From an uncultured Lachnospiraceae bacterium (GTDB lineage: Bacteria; Bacillota; Clostridia; Lachnospirales; Lachnospiraceae): a stretch of DNA of 64,000 nucleotides. The translations under genes and the position numbers were made by a program. Of the stretch, positions 9,569-18,733 are shown piece after piece. Location: assembly GCA_947174705.1 (NCBI GenBank), contig CAMWKB010000002.1, forward strand, positions 1-64,000. The letters run 5' to 3'. The notes under the pieces were generated by a model. It was not told the origin of the DNA. It saw only the letters and a program-made list of their open reading frames with translations, and did not search any database. Positions within the stretch are counted from its first letter, which is position 1. Every line of letters begins with the position of its first letter.

Positions 9569-12500
9569 TTAATGTTCTCTCATATGATACTGCGTATCTT
9601 CATCCATCATTGAAAGCATAACATCCGTAAATATAGGGTCAAACTGCGTACCGCGGCCCTTTACCAGTTCTTCACGCACCACATTCTGCGGAAGTACATC
9701 ACGATAGCTGCGCTTTGAAGTCATCGCATCATATGTATCCGCCACACCGATAATCCTTGCCATCTCAGGAATCGCTTCTCCCGCCAGACCATCCGGATAG
9801 CCCTTGCCGTCATAGCGTTCATGATGCCAGTGCGCTCCTGTCGCAATATCCTGTATAGCAGAAATATTACTTAATATATTGGCTCCGATAGTCGGATGGG
9901 TTTTAATTGTCGCATATTCCTCATCGGTAAGTTTTCCAGGCTTATTGATGATGTTGTCCGAAATACCGATCTTACCAACATCGTGCAAAAGACCCGCCAC
10001 ATAAATATTATTAATCTCTGCAGCAGGCTTCCCAAGGCGCTCTGCTATAGCCCTTGCATACTCTGCCACTCTGTTAGAATGACCGTTTGTATACTTATCC
10101 TTTGCATCAATTGCGCCTGCCAGCGTAAGAATAATTTCTTCATTAATACGCTCGACCTGATTTCTCTGTTCTACTATTTCGCTGGTCTGCTTATCTACCT
10201 CCGACTGTAAATTCTTTTGCAGTCTGTCCATCTGTATGATACGTTTAACACGCTGTATCATAATTTCCAATACAAACGGTTTACGGATAAAATCAAGCAC
10301 TCCGGCCTTAAATCCCTCTACCTCTGTATCGCGCTCCTCATCTGCGGTCAGGAAAATAACGGGAACTTCCTTGTATCTTTCATTACTCTTAAGCCGTCTC
10401 AGCACCTCAAAACCGTCCATTTCCGGCATACGTACATCTAAAAGGATAATATCGGGAAGCTCATTCTTAAGCGCCTCTAACAGTTTATTACCTGCATCAA
10501 AGCTGGTAACCGAAAACTGTCCTTCCAGCATTCTTTCTATAATACGAAGGTTCATCAAATCATCATCCACTGCAAAAATGCTCGGCATATTGCCATCCGG
10601 ACCGGATTTAATCTGCTGCGGCACCTCTTTTTCGCCGTTTATCGCACCGTCTATATGTGACAAAAGCTCTGAATAATTCTTCATTAAATCTTCATGATTG
10701 GCAGTAAGATAGGATGTGTCATTTTCCTTAGCCGCCATCTCCATAGCCTTTGCTTTCTCTGATACATCTACGGCTCCGATTGAAAGCGAAGTGCTTTTTA
10801 GGGCATGCACCGCAATCCTGTAATTCTCCCAATCTTCTTGTTTATAATAATCTTCAAGCTCTGCGTCTCTCTTATTATCCAGATAAGAGGCAAGCATTTC
10901 CTGATAAAACTCCTCACTGTCGCAGCAATATGTCATACCCACTTCCGTATTTAAGAACGTGAGTTTGGATAACAGTCCCTGCCCTGCAGCAGCATCCTGC
11001 TGATTTGATTCAATTATATTCTCCGTATTGATTTCTACATCTGCCACATTCTGTTTATCCGCGTCTGCATTTTCAACGCACAAATCTTCAGGCAGATATT
11101 TACGCAACGTTTTTACCAGCTGATTCCTTTGTACGGGCTTGGACAAATAATCTTCAAACCCCTCTGCGAGATAGGATTCGCGTGCGCCTGCTACGGCATT
11201 TGCAGTCAGTATGATTACCGGAATATCAGGACACAGATTTCTTTTTTTCATCTCGCGAAGTGTCTCCATACCATCCATCACCGGCATCATATGGTCTAAA
11301 AATATCAAGTGATATTTATTCTTTTCAAGCAGCTTCAGCGCTTCCTCTCCGTTTACGGCGGTATCAATATGCATCCCGGTCTGTTTCAGCAGTCCTTTAA
11401 ACATATCCAGATTCATTGCATTATCGTCCGCAACCAGAACCCTTGCATCAGGCGCAATGAGCTTTAACGATTCCGCAGCAGTTTCCCTATTTTTGCTTAT
11501 GCTGTCTAAGCTGCCAATCGGTACTTCTTTTACAATATCCTGCAATACCCCAAAATGAAATTCGGTTCCTTTTCCATATTCGCTTGTTATTTTTAAATTA
11601 CTGTCCATCAGTGCAAGCAGTCTGTTTACTATTGTAAGCCCAAGACCGATTCCCTGAACATTTCTTGTATTACGGTTATCAAAACGTTGAAAACCTCTCT
11701 CTGCCGCTCCCAGCATTTCCAGTTTTTCAACATCTTCTTTTCGCATACCTATACCGGTATCGCTTACATCAATGCAAAGTCTTCCATGCGTATCATCCAC
11801 TTTTTCCCAAGCGGCTTTAAACTCTATGTATCCTTCCTTGGTAAATTTAATTGCGTTAGAAAGCAGATTATTAATAATCTGTGTCAGTCTTATAACATCG
11901 CCGGAAAGCTGCTGCGGAATTTTTTCGTCAATAGAAATTCTACATTCCAGAGCTTTTATCTGCGAAAAATACTCCGCATACGAAACCACGTCCTGCAATA
12001 ACGACGTCGTATCATAAGGCTTTATATCGAGATTCAAATCTCCTCTGTCAATGCTCGTAAAATCAATTACGTCATTAACCATTGATATTAACGCCCGGCC
12101 GGCCGATTGTATCTTCATTGCATATTCCGCCGTATGGCTTTCCTGGGTTTCATTCATGAGCACCTCGTTAAAACCCAGCATAACATTCATAGGCGTACGC
12201 AGCTCATGAGACATATTTGCAAGAAATTCTCCCTTGACACGATTTGCCTCAAGAGCTTCTTCCTTAGCGATATTCAACTCATCCATTGTCTTCAAAAGCA
12301 GCACATAATCCGGTGTTTCCAATGAATAATGAAGAATTATCAATCCTATTGTAATAGTAAAAATTCCAAGAAGTACATCGGGGCAAAAAAGAAACTGTAG
12401 TACAGGTCCGAGTGCCACACAAATTAAGAACGCTATAATAGATAACTGCTGTTTCTTTTTAAATCTATCCCAATGCTTTATAAGAATCGTTGACGAGAAA

Positions 12501-12973
12501 ACAAAATAGTAAAGCGGCATAAGGTAAGTGACAATATAGATCGTACCATGCGTGTATACACCCATATCATCAAAATAGAAGACCCATCCATTTATCAGAT
12601 TGATCAGAAGTATAGCCGTATAAATAGCACTTGCAATTATATTAGCCCACGTTAATTTATGGCGTTCATCTCTGGTATAAATATAACTGGCAACATACTG
12701 GACAAAGAAAAATGCAATTAAAGCATCAAGTTCAAAATAGATTGTATTTAAAAGATAATTGAGCCATTTAGGCACAAAGTCCGAATAACTTATTGTAACA
12801 GCGGTAAGTACATCCATAGTAACCGCAAGAAAGACTATCCATGCCATTCTTCTAAATGAAGTATTTACATCCGTTTTGTCAGTATCAGCATATTGAACTT
12901 CCTGGTAAATGCACAGAATCGCAGCAAATACAATAGTGGTAAGTTCTATGTATATGTTATATTTCATCTGCAT
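9569..12973 (-). CDS. Multidomain signalling protein: TM sensor-HisKA-HATPase-REC-HPt-REC-HD-GYP
   Basis: 'NMSHELRTPMNVMLGFNEVLM'; two RECs ('VLVADDNAMNLDMFKG', 'IFAVDDDLMNLRIIERM'); HPt 'VHALKSTSLSIGAVDV'; HD-GYP 'HSNRVAEYARAIAERLG...AGLLHDVGKIGI...HHERYDGKGYPDGL'. Confidence 0.93.
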   Translation of the reverse strand: MQMKYNIYIELTTIVFAAILCIYQEVQYADTDKTDVNTSFRRMAWIVFLAVTMDVLTAVTISYSDFVPKWLNYLLNTIYFELDALIAFFFVQYVASYIYTRDERHKLTWANIIASAIYTAILLINLINGWVFYFDDMGVYTHGTIYIVTYLMPLYYFVFSSTILIKHWDRFKKKQQLSIIAFLICVALGPVLQFLFCPDVLLGIFTITIGLIILHYSLETPDYVLLLKTMDELNIAKEEALEANRVKGEFLANMSHELRTPMNVMLGFNEVLMNETQESHTAEYAMKIQSAGRALISMVNDVIDFTSIDRGDLNLDIKPYDTTSLLQDVVSYAEYFSQIKALECRISIDEKIPQQLSGDVIRLTQIINNLLSNAIKFTKEGYIEFKAAWEKVDDTHGRLCIDVSDTGIGMRKEDVEKLEMLGAAERGFQRFDNRNTRNVQGIGLGLTIVNRLLALMDSNLKITSEYGKGTEFHFGVLQDIVKEVPIGSLDSISKNRETAAESLKLIAPDARVLVADDNAMNLDMFKGLLKQTGMHIDTAVNGEEALKLLEKNKYHLIFLDHMMPVMDGMETLREMKKRNLCPDIPVIILTANAVAGARESYLAEGFEDYLSKPVQRNQLVKTLRKYLPEDLCVENADADKQNVADVEINTENIIESNQQDAAAGQGLLSKLTFLNTEVGMTYCCDSEEFYQEMLASYLDNKRDAELEDYYKQEDWENYRIAVHALKSTSLSIGAVDVSEKAKAMEMAAKENDTSYLTANHEDLMKNYSELLSHIDGAINGEKEVPQQIKSGPDGNMPSIFAVDDDLMNLRIIERMLEGQFSVTSFDAGNKLLEALKNELPDIILLDVRMPEMDGFEVLRRLKSNERYKEVPVIFLTADEERDTEVEGFKAGVLDFIRKPFVLEIMIQRVKRIIQMDRLQKNLQSEVDKQTSEIVEQRNQVERINEEIILTLAGAIDAKDKYTNGHSNRVAEYARAIAERLGKPAAEINNIYVAGLLHDVGKIGISDNIINKPGKLTDEEYATIKTHPTIGANILSNISAIQDIATGAHWHHERYDGKGYPDGLAGEAIPEMARIIGVADTYDAMTSKRSYRDVLPQNVVREELVKGRGTQFDPIFTDVMLSMMDEDTQYHMREH

Positions 12974-13001
12974 ATAAGCAACTCCTCTTCATATGTACGC
13001 G

Positions 13002-13370
13002 CTATTTATCCAACGCCCTCTCTACACATTCCAGTAAAGCCGGCGGAAGAAACGGCTTTTTCACATAATCCGCTGCGCCTAAGGAATTAGCTTTTTGTAC
13101 ATCGCTTTCTTCTCCGGATGCAGATAAGAATATAACCGGAAGATTAGCGAAACCGCCTTCGGCACGAATTTGTTCCAAAGTCTCAATTCCGTTCATCTGC
13201 GGCATTTCAATATCTAAAAGAACTAAATCTATACTATTTTCTTTAAGTTTATTAAGACACTCCGCGCCGGAAGCTGCCAAAATAACTTCATAAGATGCTT
13301 TTTTCAGAATAAAATCCGCCATCTTTAAATTCATCGGGTCATCATCAACTACTAAAATTTTTTTAGCCAT
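13002..13370 (-). CDS. Stand-alone response regulator receiver protein
   Basis: 'KKILVVDDDPMNLKMADFIL...LVLLDIEMPQMNGIETL...IFLSA...YVKKPF'; start set at MAKKILVVDDD. Confidence 0.9.
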   Translation of the reverse strand: MAKKILVVDDDPMNLKMADFILKKASYEVILAASGAECLNKLKENSIDLVLLDIEMPQMNGIETLEQIRAEGGFANLPVIFLSASGEESDVQKANSLGAADYVKKPFLPPALLECVERALDK

Positions 13371-13539
13371 GTAAATCCTCCGTCCTTTACCAATCTGCAC
13401 TTATTTTTCCGCATCGGCAGACGTCTCCATAATATAGCTATTATAATATGTTTCTTATCACAATGTCTACTATATTCACCTAATTTAGCAATAGTTTTAC
13501 GTTTTTTCTTAATTACTATTTAGAATTCCTGACGTTCTT

Positions 13540-14253
13540 TTATTTCAAATCATTTATGTACTGGAGTATTCCAAGATGCACCGCCCACGCCAGTTTTTCC
13601 TGATAATAATCGGAATTAAGCTTTTGAGCCTCTTCACTGTTGGACAGGAACCCACATTCCACAATAACAATGGGGACGGATGTTTTTTTAAGAAGATAAT
13701 AACTGTCGTTAGACTTTGCGACCCGTTTATTATCTTTATCCACCTCATTTAATAACGACTGTTGTATTTTCTCTGCAAGCGCTTTGCTTCTCTCACTTCC
13801 TTCATAATAAAAAGTCTGTGCGCCATGTACATATTCTTCATGATAGCTGTTCTGGTGAATACTGACCGTAACATCGGGCTTGGCAGATTCAATGATCTCT
13901 ACCCGTCTCTTCATATCCTGTACTTTCTTATTAGAAGCGTCTTCATCATACAGTCCCGCGTCGGAGTCTCTTGTCAATATTACTTCTACATCTTCCATCT
14001 CAAGAAACTGCTTTAACTTCATGGCAATTTCCAGATTGATATCCTTTTCCAACGCTCCGTTAATTCCTACTTTGCCGGGATCAGCGCCCCCATGTCCGGC
14101 GTCAACAATAACACATGTTTTCTTATTACTGCTGACAACTCCGTCCGAATTAGTCTGCTCCGTTTTCTGATACATCAGAAAATAAACTGACGTCATAATA
14201 AGCAGCGCTGCCGTTACTCTTATTAATGTTTTAAAATTCTCTGCTCGTTTCAT
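13540..14253 (-). CDS. cwlD: N-acetylmuramoyl-L-alanine amidase, CwlD-like (Amidase_3)
   Basis: 'VIVDAGHGGADPGKVGINGALEKDINLEIAMKLK', 'SIHQNSY', 'VIVECGFLSNSEEAQKL'. Confidence 0.82.
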   Translation of the reverse strand: MKRAENFKTLIRVTAALLIMTSVYFLMYQKTEQTNSDGVVSSNKKTCVIVDAGHGGADPGKVGINGALEKDINLEIAMKLKQFLEMEDVEVILTRDSDAGLYDEDASNKKVQDMKRRVEIIESAKPDVTVSIHQNSYHEEYVHGAQTFYYEGSERSKALAEKIQQSLLNEVDKDNKRVAKSNDSYYLLKKTSVPIVIVECGFLSNSEEAQKLNSDYYQEKLAWAVHLGILQYINDLK

Positions 14254-14352
14254 TTACTCATTCCCAATACACTGTATTGTTATACTTTATGCATTAAATG
14301 AGTAAAATATCATTAGCAAAACACCAATCGGGAGCCGGTCGTTTCCTATATA

Positions 14353-14787
14353 TTATATGGTGTACTGGTCTGACAATTCTGCCTGCCATTCCAGCATATC
14401 TTCCAAAGTAATATTGTCCACCACATTATTAACGGCGTCATTGATCTGCTGCCATATTCTTATAGTAACACATTGCGGTTCACGCTCACATTCTTCCTTT
14501 TCATTTCCGACGCAGCTTACCGGTGCAAGGTCACCTTCAGTCAGCCGCAGTATCATTCCGACCGTATATTCCGACGGTGCTTTTTTCAATACATATCCAC
14601 CCTGCGCTCCTCTGATACTTCTGACATAACCGGCCCGGTTTAAGACCGCGATAATCTGCTCTAAATATTTATCCGATATTTCCTGCCGCTTTGACACATC
14701 CTTAAGGCTCACCGGTCCTCCTGCACTATACGTAGCCAAATCCAGCATCAATCTTAAAGCATACCTTCCCTTTGTAGATATTTTCAT
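14353..14787 (-). CDS. Rrf2-family transcriptional regulator
   Basis: 'MKISTKGRYALRLMLDLA...YLEQIIAVLNRAGYVRSIRGAQGGYVL' with 3 Cys in the cluster-binding region. Confidence 0.92.
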   Translation of the reverse strand: MKISTKGRYALRLMLDLATYSAGGPVSLKDVSKRQEISDKYLEQIIAVLNRAGYVRSIRGAQGGYVLKKAPSEYTVGMILRLTEGDLAPVSCVGNEKEECEREPQCVTIRIWQQINDAVNNVVDNITLEDMLEWQAELSDQYTI

Positions 14788-14795
14788 ATAACCCT

Positions 14796-14836
14796 CCCAT
14801 TCTTACTCAGCCTGCGAGTTTGGGCGCAAGCGCAAA
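14796..14836 (-). repeat. 41-bp dispersed repeat, copy 1 (partner at 58628-58668)
   Basis: cccattcttactcaGcctgcgagtttgggcgcaagcGcaaa; 39/41 identical to copy 2; ends 8 nt before the Rrf2 start codon. Confidence 0.9.
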
Positions 14837-14841
14837 CTTGC

Positions 14842-14864
14842 GTGTGAAAATTTATTTTTCACAC
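14842..14864. repeat. Perfect inverted repeat gtgtgaaaa-tttat-ttttcacac
   Basis: 9-bp perfect stem, 5-nt loop, adjacent to the 41-bp repeat. Confidence 0.7.
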
Positions 14865-14957
14865 TTTTCTCTAAAGCATAGTATTTCTGTATGAATACCA
14901 TTATAATACCAATTTTATAATAAATAAACCTCTTATTTTCTAAAATGATTTAAGCAC

Positions 14958-14986
14958 ACAAAAAGCCAGAGTATTTGTCTCTGGCT
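14958..14986 (-). terminator. Rho-independent terminator of GH18 gene
   Basis: agccagag-tatttgt-ctctggct stem followed on the minus strand by tttttgtgtg. Confidence 0.7.
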
Positions 14987-14998
14987 TAATATCTCTCG

Positions 14999-16696
14999 TT
15001 ATTTATTAATATACTCTTCAATCGCAGTCCATACAGACGGTTTTTCCAATCCAAGTCTCCATTCGGCAACACCTGCTATTTTATAATTGTCCATAACACT
15101 CAGTTTTACCCTTATGGATTCGTCGTCTTCTAACCAAACCTGATATAAGCTGTTTCCCGACTGGTATTCACCATAATTCTGACAGGTTTCTTCGTCCCAT
15201 CTTATATCTATGGAATGGTTTGCAACATATTCATCCGCCATATCCATACCGACTACCTGACTGCTCACCGAATCGCCGTTAGTTTCCCATATTCTTGTAT
15301 AAAAAGGAACGGCATTTATAACTTTCCCGGCCTGAACCTCATCAATTGTCTTGGAAATGCCGTCTTCCACAAAATCAATTGACGCCACCGAACCTGCTTC
15401 CTTGCTGTTTCCATGATGCTCATCATAGCCCATTATTATTACATAATCTGCTACAACGCCCTGTTCATCCCTGCGGTAATAATCGTTATATCCCATAGGC
15501 ACATAATTATCTACCGAAAGCACTATACCGTTTGCCCGGCACGGAATTGAAAGTTCCCTGATAAATTCTATAAAGCCTTCTCCGGCATCCACCCCGATAT
15601 CCTCAAAGTCAATATTAATTCCGTCCAAATCATATTCGAGCGCCGTATTAATCAGATTGTTTATAATATTGGTCCTTGTAGTTGTCTTAGAAAGCAGCTC
15701 ATACATATCAAGCGTTTCGGTATTCGTTATATTACTTATTAATGCCCATACCTCCATGCCCATATCATGAACCCTGTTTACGTATTCTTTGGATGCAAAG
15801 CTGGTAAACTCTCCCGCATCTCCGGTCAGCACAAACCATGTCGGGGAAATTACATTTATGCTCTTCGTACCGGCAAGCGCCTCCGTAAGAGTATCATTGC
15901 CTTCAGTGCTGTAAACGGCATGCCATGCAAGATTTATCTTATAATCCTTTGATATGCTCGTGTATTCCGGTTCTTCATAATCAGTTACGGGAATCGGTTC
16001 TTCACTATGCGCATCCGTTAATTTCTTGTTTTCAACATATCCTATATAAGCGTCTTTAGTCTTGACTTTACTCCAGTTTTCCATTTCATCCAGAACAATT
16101 ACACTGTCTCCTTCGGATACATCGGTAAGTATATCGCTCTTTATACCTCCCTGATACCGTACCTGTGTATCTTTACTGAGCGTTGCCACCTGCCTCTCAT
16201 TCCATTCGGTATAAACCTGCATATGGTAAGGCTCCGTAAAAAGTTCATAAGAAAAATTGGTGTATTTTTTAACAAAGTCAGCCGCTATATAAAGAACATC
16301 TCCTTCATATCTGGCAATAACGTATCCCGCATTATTCGACTCGTCATTACTTGTCCAGTAATCCGAGGTCCCGATTTCGGTACGTATGACCGCATCCGGA
16401 AGCGTATATAGAAGAAGACCTTCTATCTTGTCTTCATAAAATCTGTCATTTAAATACTGATGTACGACAGCGAGGCTGAAATAACATGTGTTATCCCATA
16501 TCTTGGCATATTCTTCAATCTGCTCATCCTGAAGAACGATCGCCACATCATCTTCTCCCACAATTCCGAAATATTCATCTAAATCTGCATATTCTTTGGA
16601 ATAGGAATATTTTTCAATTATTTTTGCCCCAAATCCTACCGCCGCAACAATTATAATCAGAACGATTGCAACAAGTACCGGAATTACCTTCTTCAT
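14999..16696 (-). CDS. Glycoside hydrolase family 18-like protein with SH3-type domain (spore/peptidoglycan-associated type)
   Basis: N-terminal TM; SH3-like 'GDSVIVLDEMENWSKVKTKDAYIGYVENKKL'; GH18 'LDGINIDFEDIGVDAG' and 'VIIMGYDEHHG'. Confidence 0.87.
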   Translation of the reverse strand: MKKVIPVLVAIVLIIIVAAVGFGAKIIEKYSYSKEYADLDEYFGIVGEDDVAIVLQDEQIEEYAKIWDNTCYFSLAVVHQYLNDRFYEDKIEGLLLYTLPDAVIRTEIGTSDYWTSNDESNNAGYVIARYEGDVLYIAADFVKKYTNFSYELFTEPYHMQVYTEWNERQVATLSKDTQVRYQGGIKSDILTDVSEGDSVIVLDEMENWSKVKTKDAYIGYVENKKLTDAHSEEPIPVTDYEEPEYTSISKDYKINLAWHAVYSTEGNDTLTEALAGTKSINVISPTWFVLTGDAGEFTSFASKEYVNRVHDMGMEVWALISNITNTETLDMYELLSKTTTRTNIINNLINTALEYDLDGINIDFEDIGVDAGEGFIEFIRELSIPCRANGIVLSVDNYVPMGYNDYYRRDEQGVVADYVIIMGYDEHHGNSKEAGSVASIDFVEDGISKTIDEVQAGKVINAVPFYTRIWETNGDSVSSQVVGMDMADEYVANHSIDIRWDEETCQNYGEYQSGNSLYQVWLEDDESIRVKLSVMDNYKIAGVAEWRLGLEKPSVWTAIEEYINK

Positions 16697-16742
16697 TTAT
16701 CCAGCTCCTTTCTAACCGTTCTTAATTATAACAGACTATTGC

Positions 16743-16930
16743 CTTACCGTCATTATCATTTTTTACTTTTTTTGACTGATTTCGCAAAATACGACGCTTA
16801 AAAATGGGGATTCCTAAAACCTATTATATCCGCGAAATCAGCGTTTAAGCATATTAACGCCAAAACTTTCCAAAAGGATAACCGCAGTGTTATAAAAATT
16901 ATAAATATTAAAAAAATAAATGACGGTAAG
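16743..16930. repeat. Segment bounded by perfect 12-bp inverted repeats (MITE-like candidate)
   Basis: cttaccgtcatt (16743-16754) and aatgacggtaag (16919-16930); nested inverted repeat ctgatttcgc (16776-16785)/gcgaaatcag (16832-16841). Confidence 0.5.
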
Positions 16931-17443
16931 TAAACTGCATAGCGCAATAATCCGTAAGATGTTCCTGACATGCCTAAAAAAATAAAAATAATTGTATAAC
17001 CTTTTCAATCCCTGTGAATTATAATTGTGAAAATAACGAATGAAAATAATTATTCTACGATCAGGCACTTTAGCCTGTAAGACTTCCCTATACCATATTT
17101 GTGAAAATTTATATGAATATAATTATAAAATAATAATAATATATATAACTATATGCGGTATAAGGAATAGAATTTTCATATTATATTTACGCATTGCCTC
17201 CTTCCTGTGCGGATTATCAGGAGACATCTTGTCGCTATTATAACCATAATGTGACAAAAAAGCAAGTTATTTCTAAAAATATTAAATTTTTTTAAAGAGT
17301 TTTGTCATACTATTGACTTAGGCCAACACAAAGTATAAGATACTTTTATCATAAATAAAATTTTGATGACTTATCATTATTTTATTTAAATAATTCACAT
17401 AAATTAACAGTATCAGTATCTTATATAGTAAGGATGTGATATT

Positions 17444-18196
17444 ATGAAAATCGAAAAAGTAAACGAACATCAGATTCGCTGTACGCTTACAAGAGAAGAC
17501 CTTGCGGACAGGGAATTGAAAATAAGCGAACTTGCATACGGTACCGACAAGGCAAAAACCCTGTTTCGTGATATGATGCAGTTAGCCGCTTATGAATGTG
17601 GATTTGAGGCAGAAGATATTCCGCTTATGATAGAGGCAATTCCCCTCAATGCGGAATGTATAGTTCTTATTATAACTAAAGTGGAAGACCCCGAAGAACT
17701 TGATACACGGTTTTCCAAATTTGCTCCTTCGGTTCATGACGAAGTTTATGATGATGCCGATGACCTTATTGACACATTTTCGGACAATGCCGACGAGGTG
17801 GTAGATATGCTGCGCAAGATGGATCAGCAGAGCCGTACAACGCCGGTTTCCGACACTGTTAATAAACCTGCTGTCCAGAATAAGGATACGCTTTCCGTTC
17901 CGCACACCGAACGTATGTTTTCCTTTGTATCTCTTTCTGACGTAATAAAGCTCGCACATATTGCGGCACCAATATACAAAGGCTCAAGTTCATTATACAA
18001 AAACGACAATGACGGTTCATACCTTCTGCTCATAAGCCCCTTAGGACTCAAGACCGCAGACTTTAACCGGATTTGTAATATTCTTAGCGAATACGGCAAA
18101 CCGGAACCTTTTTCATCCGCTGCGGAATCCTATCTGGAGGAACACTTTGAGCCGGTTATCAAAGATAAGGCCATACCGTCTTTGGCAGGTATTTAA
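17444..18196 (+). CDS. mecA: Adaptor protein MecA
   Basis: 'MKIEKVNEHQIRCTLTREDLADREL...DMMQLAAYECGF...PLMIEAIPLNAECIVLIITKVEDPEELDTRFSKFAP'. Confidence 0.9.
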   Translation: MKIEKVNEHQIRCTLTREDLADRELKISELAYGTDKAKTLFRDMMQLAAYECGFEAEDIPLMIEAIPLNAECIVLIITKVEDPEELDTRFSKFAPSVHDEVYDDADDLIDTFSDNADEVVDMLRKMDQQSRTTPVSDTVNKPAVQNKDTLSVPHTERMFSFVSLSDVIKLAHIAAPIYKGSSSLYKNDNDGSYLLLISPLGLKTADFNRICNILSEYGKPEPFSSAAESYLEEHFEPVIKDKAIPSLAGI

Positions 18197-18213
18197 ACAT
18201 CATAAGAACGCAA

Positions 18214-18246
18214 AAAGGAATCTGAACAATTTCAGATTCCTTTTTT
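18214..18246 (+). terminator. Rho-independent terminator of mecA
   Basis: aaaggaatctgaa-caat-ttcagattccttttttt. Confidence 0.85.
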
Positions 18247-18276
18247 AACTTGTGGACAAACGGTTTGCAAATGTTT

Positions 18277-18468
18277 CTACAGAGCAGCTATCTGTGCCAT
18301 TAAATCATCAATATTCATGCCGTGCACCATAGCGGCCTCTTCTAATGACTCGCCCTGTGCCGAAGGGCAGCCTAAGCAATGCATACCCGCATTCATAAGT
18401 ATAGGCGCCACATCAGGGTTTGTCCTTAAAATCTCTCCAATTGTCATCTCTTTCGTTATTTCTGCCAT
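18277..18468 (-). CDS. DUF1858 domain protein
   Basis: '[43 protein letters not shown]' with CLGC motif. Confidence 0.87.
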   Translation of the reverse strand: MAEITKEMTIGEILRTNPDVAPILMNAGMHCLGCPSAQGESLEEAAMVHGMNIDDLMAQIAAL

Positions 18469-18617
18469 ATTTTTATACCTCCGATTTTTGGTTGAGTTAA
18501 TTGTCTGCTATACAGTATAGTCGCAAATCACAATTACTGCAAGCCACATCATACATTTTTCACAAAAAATTACATTAAAATTCATGCTATGTATGAGAAA
18601 AAGTACAATTGCCCGAC

Positions 18618-18646
18618 TTGACGTAACCTTATTATTTAAATATAAT
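18618..18646 (+). promoter_or_regulatory. Putative sigma-A promoter of the pfl operon
   Basis: TTGACG-17 nt-TATAAT about 90 nt upstream of the pfl start. Confidence 0.7.
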
Positions 18647-18733
18647 AAATATACAGGATTTTAAGCATGTTTTCTATATTTATAAGACATGCTAAACATA
18701 TCAAAAATATAATAAAACAGGAGGCTATTCAAA

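Noticed and set aside
16838-17068. 76-aa minus-strand ORF in the AT-rich gap
   Set aside because: No RBS or recognisable family; overlaps the inverted-repeat segment; kept only as part of a low-interest observation.
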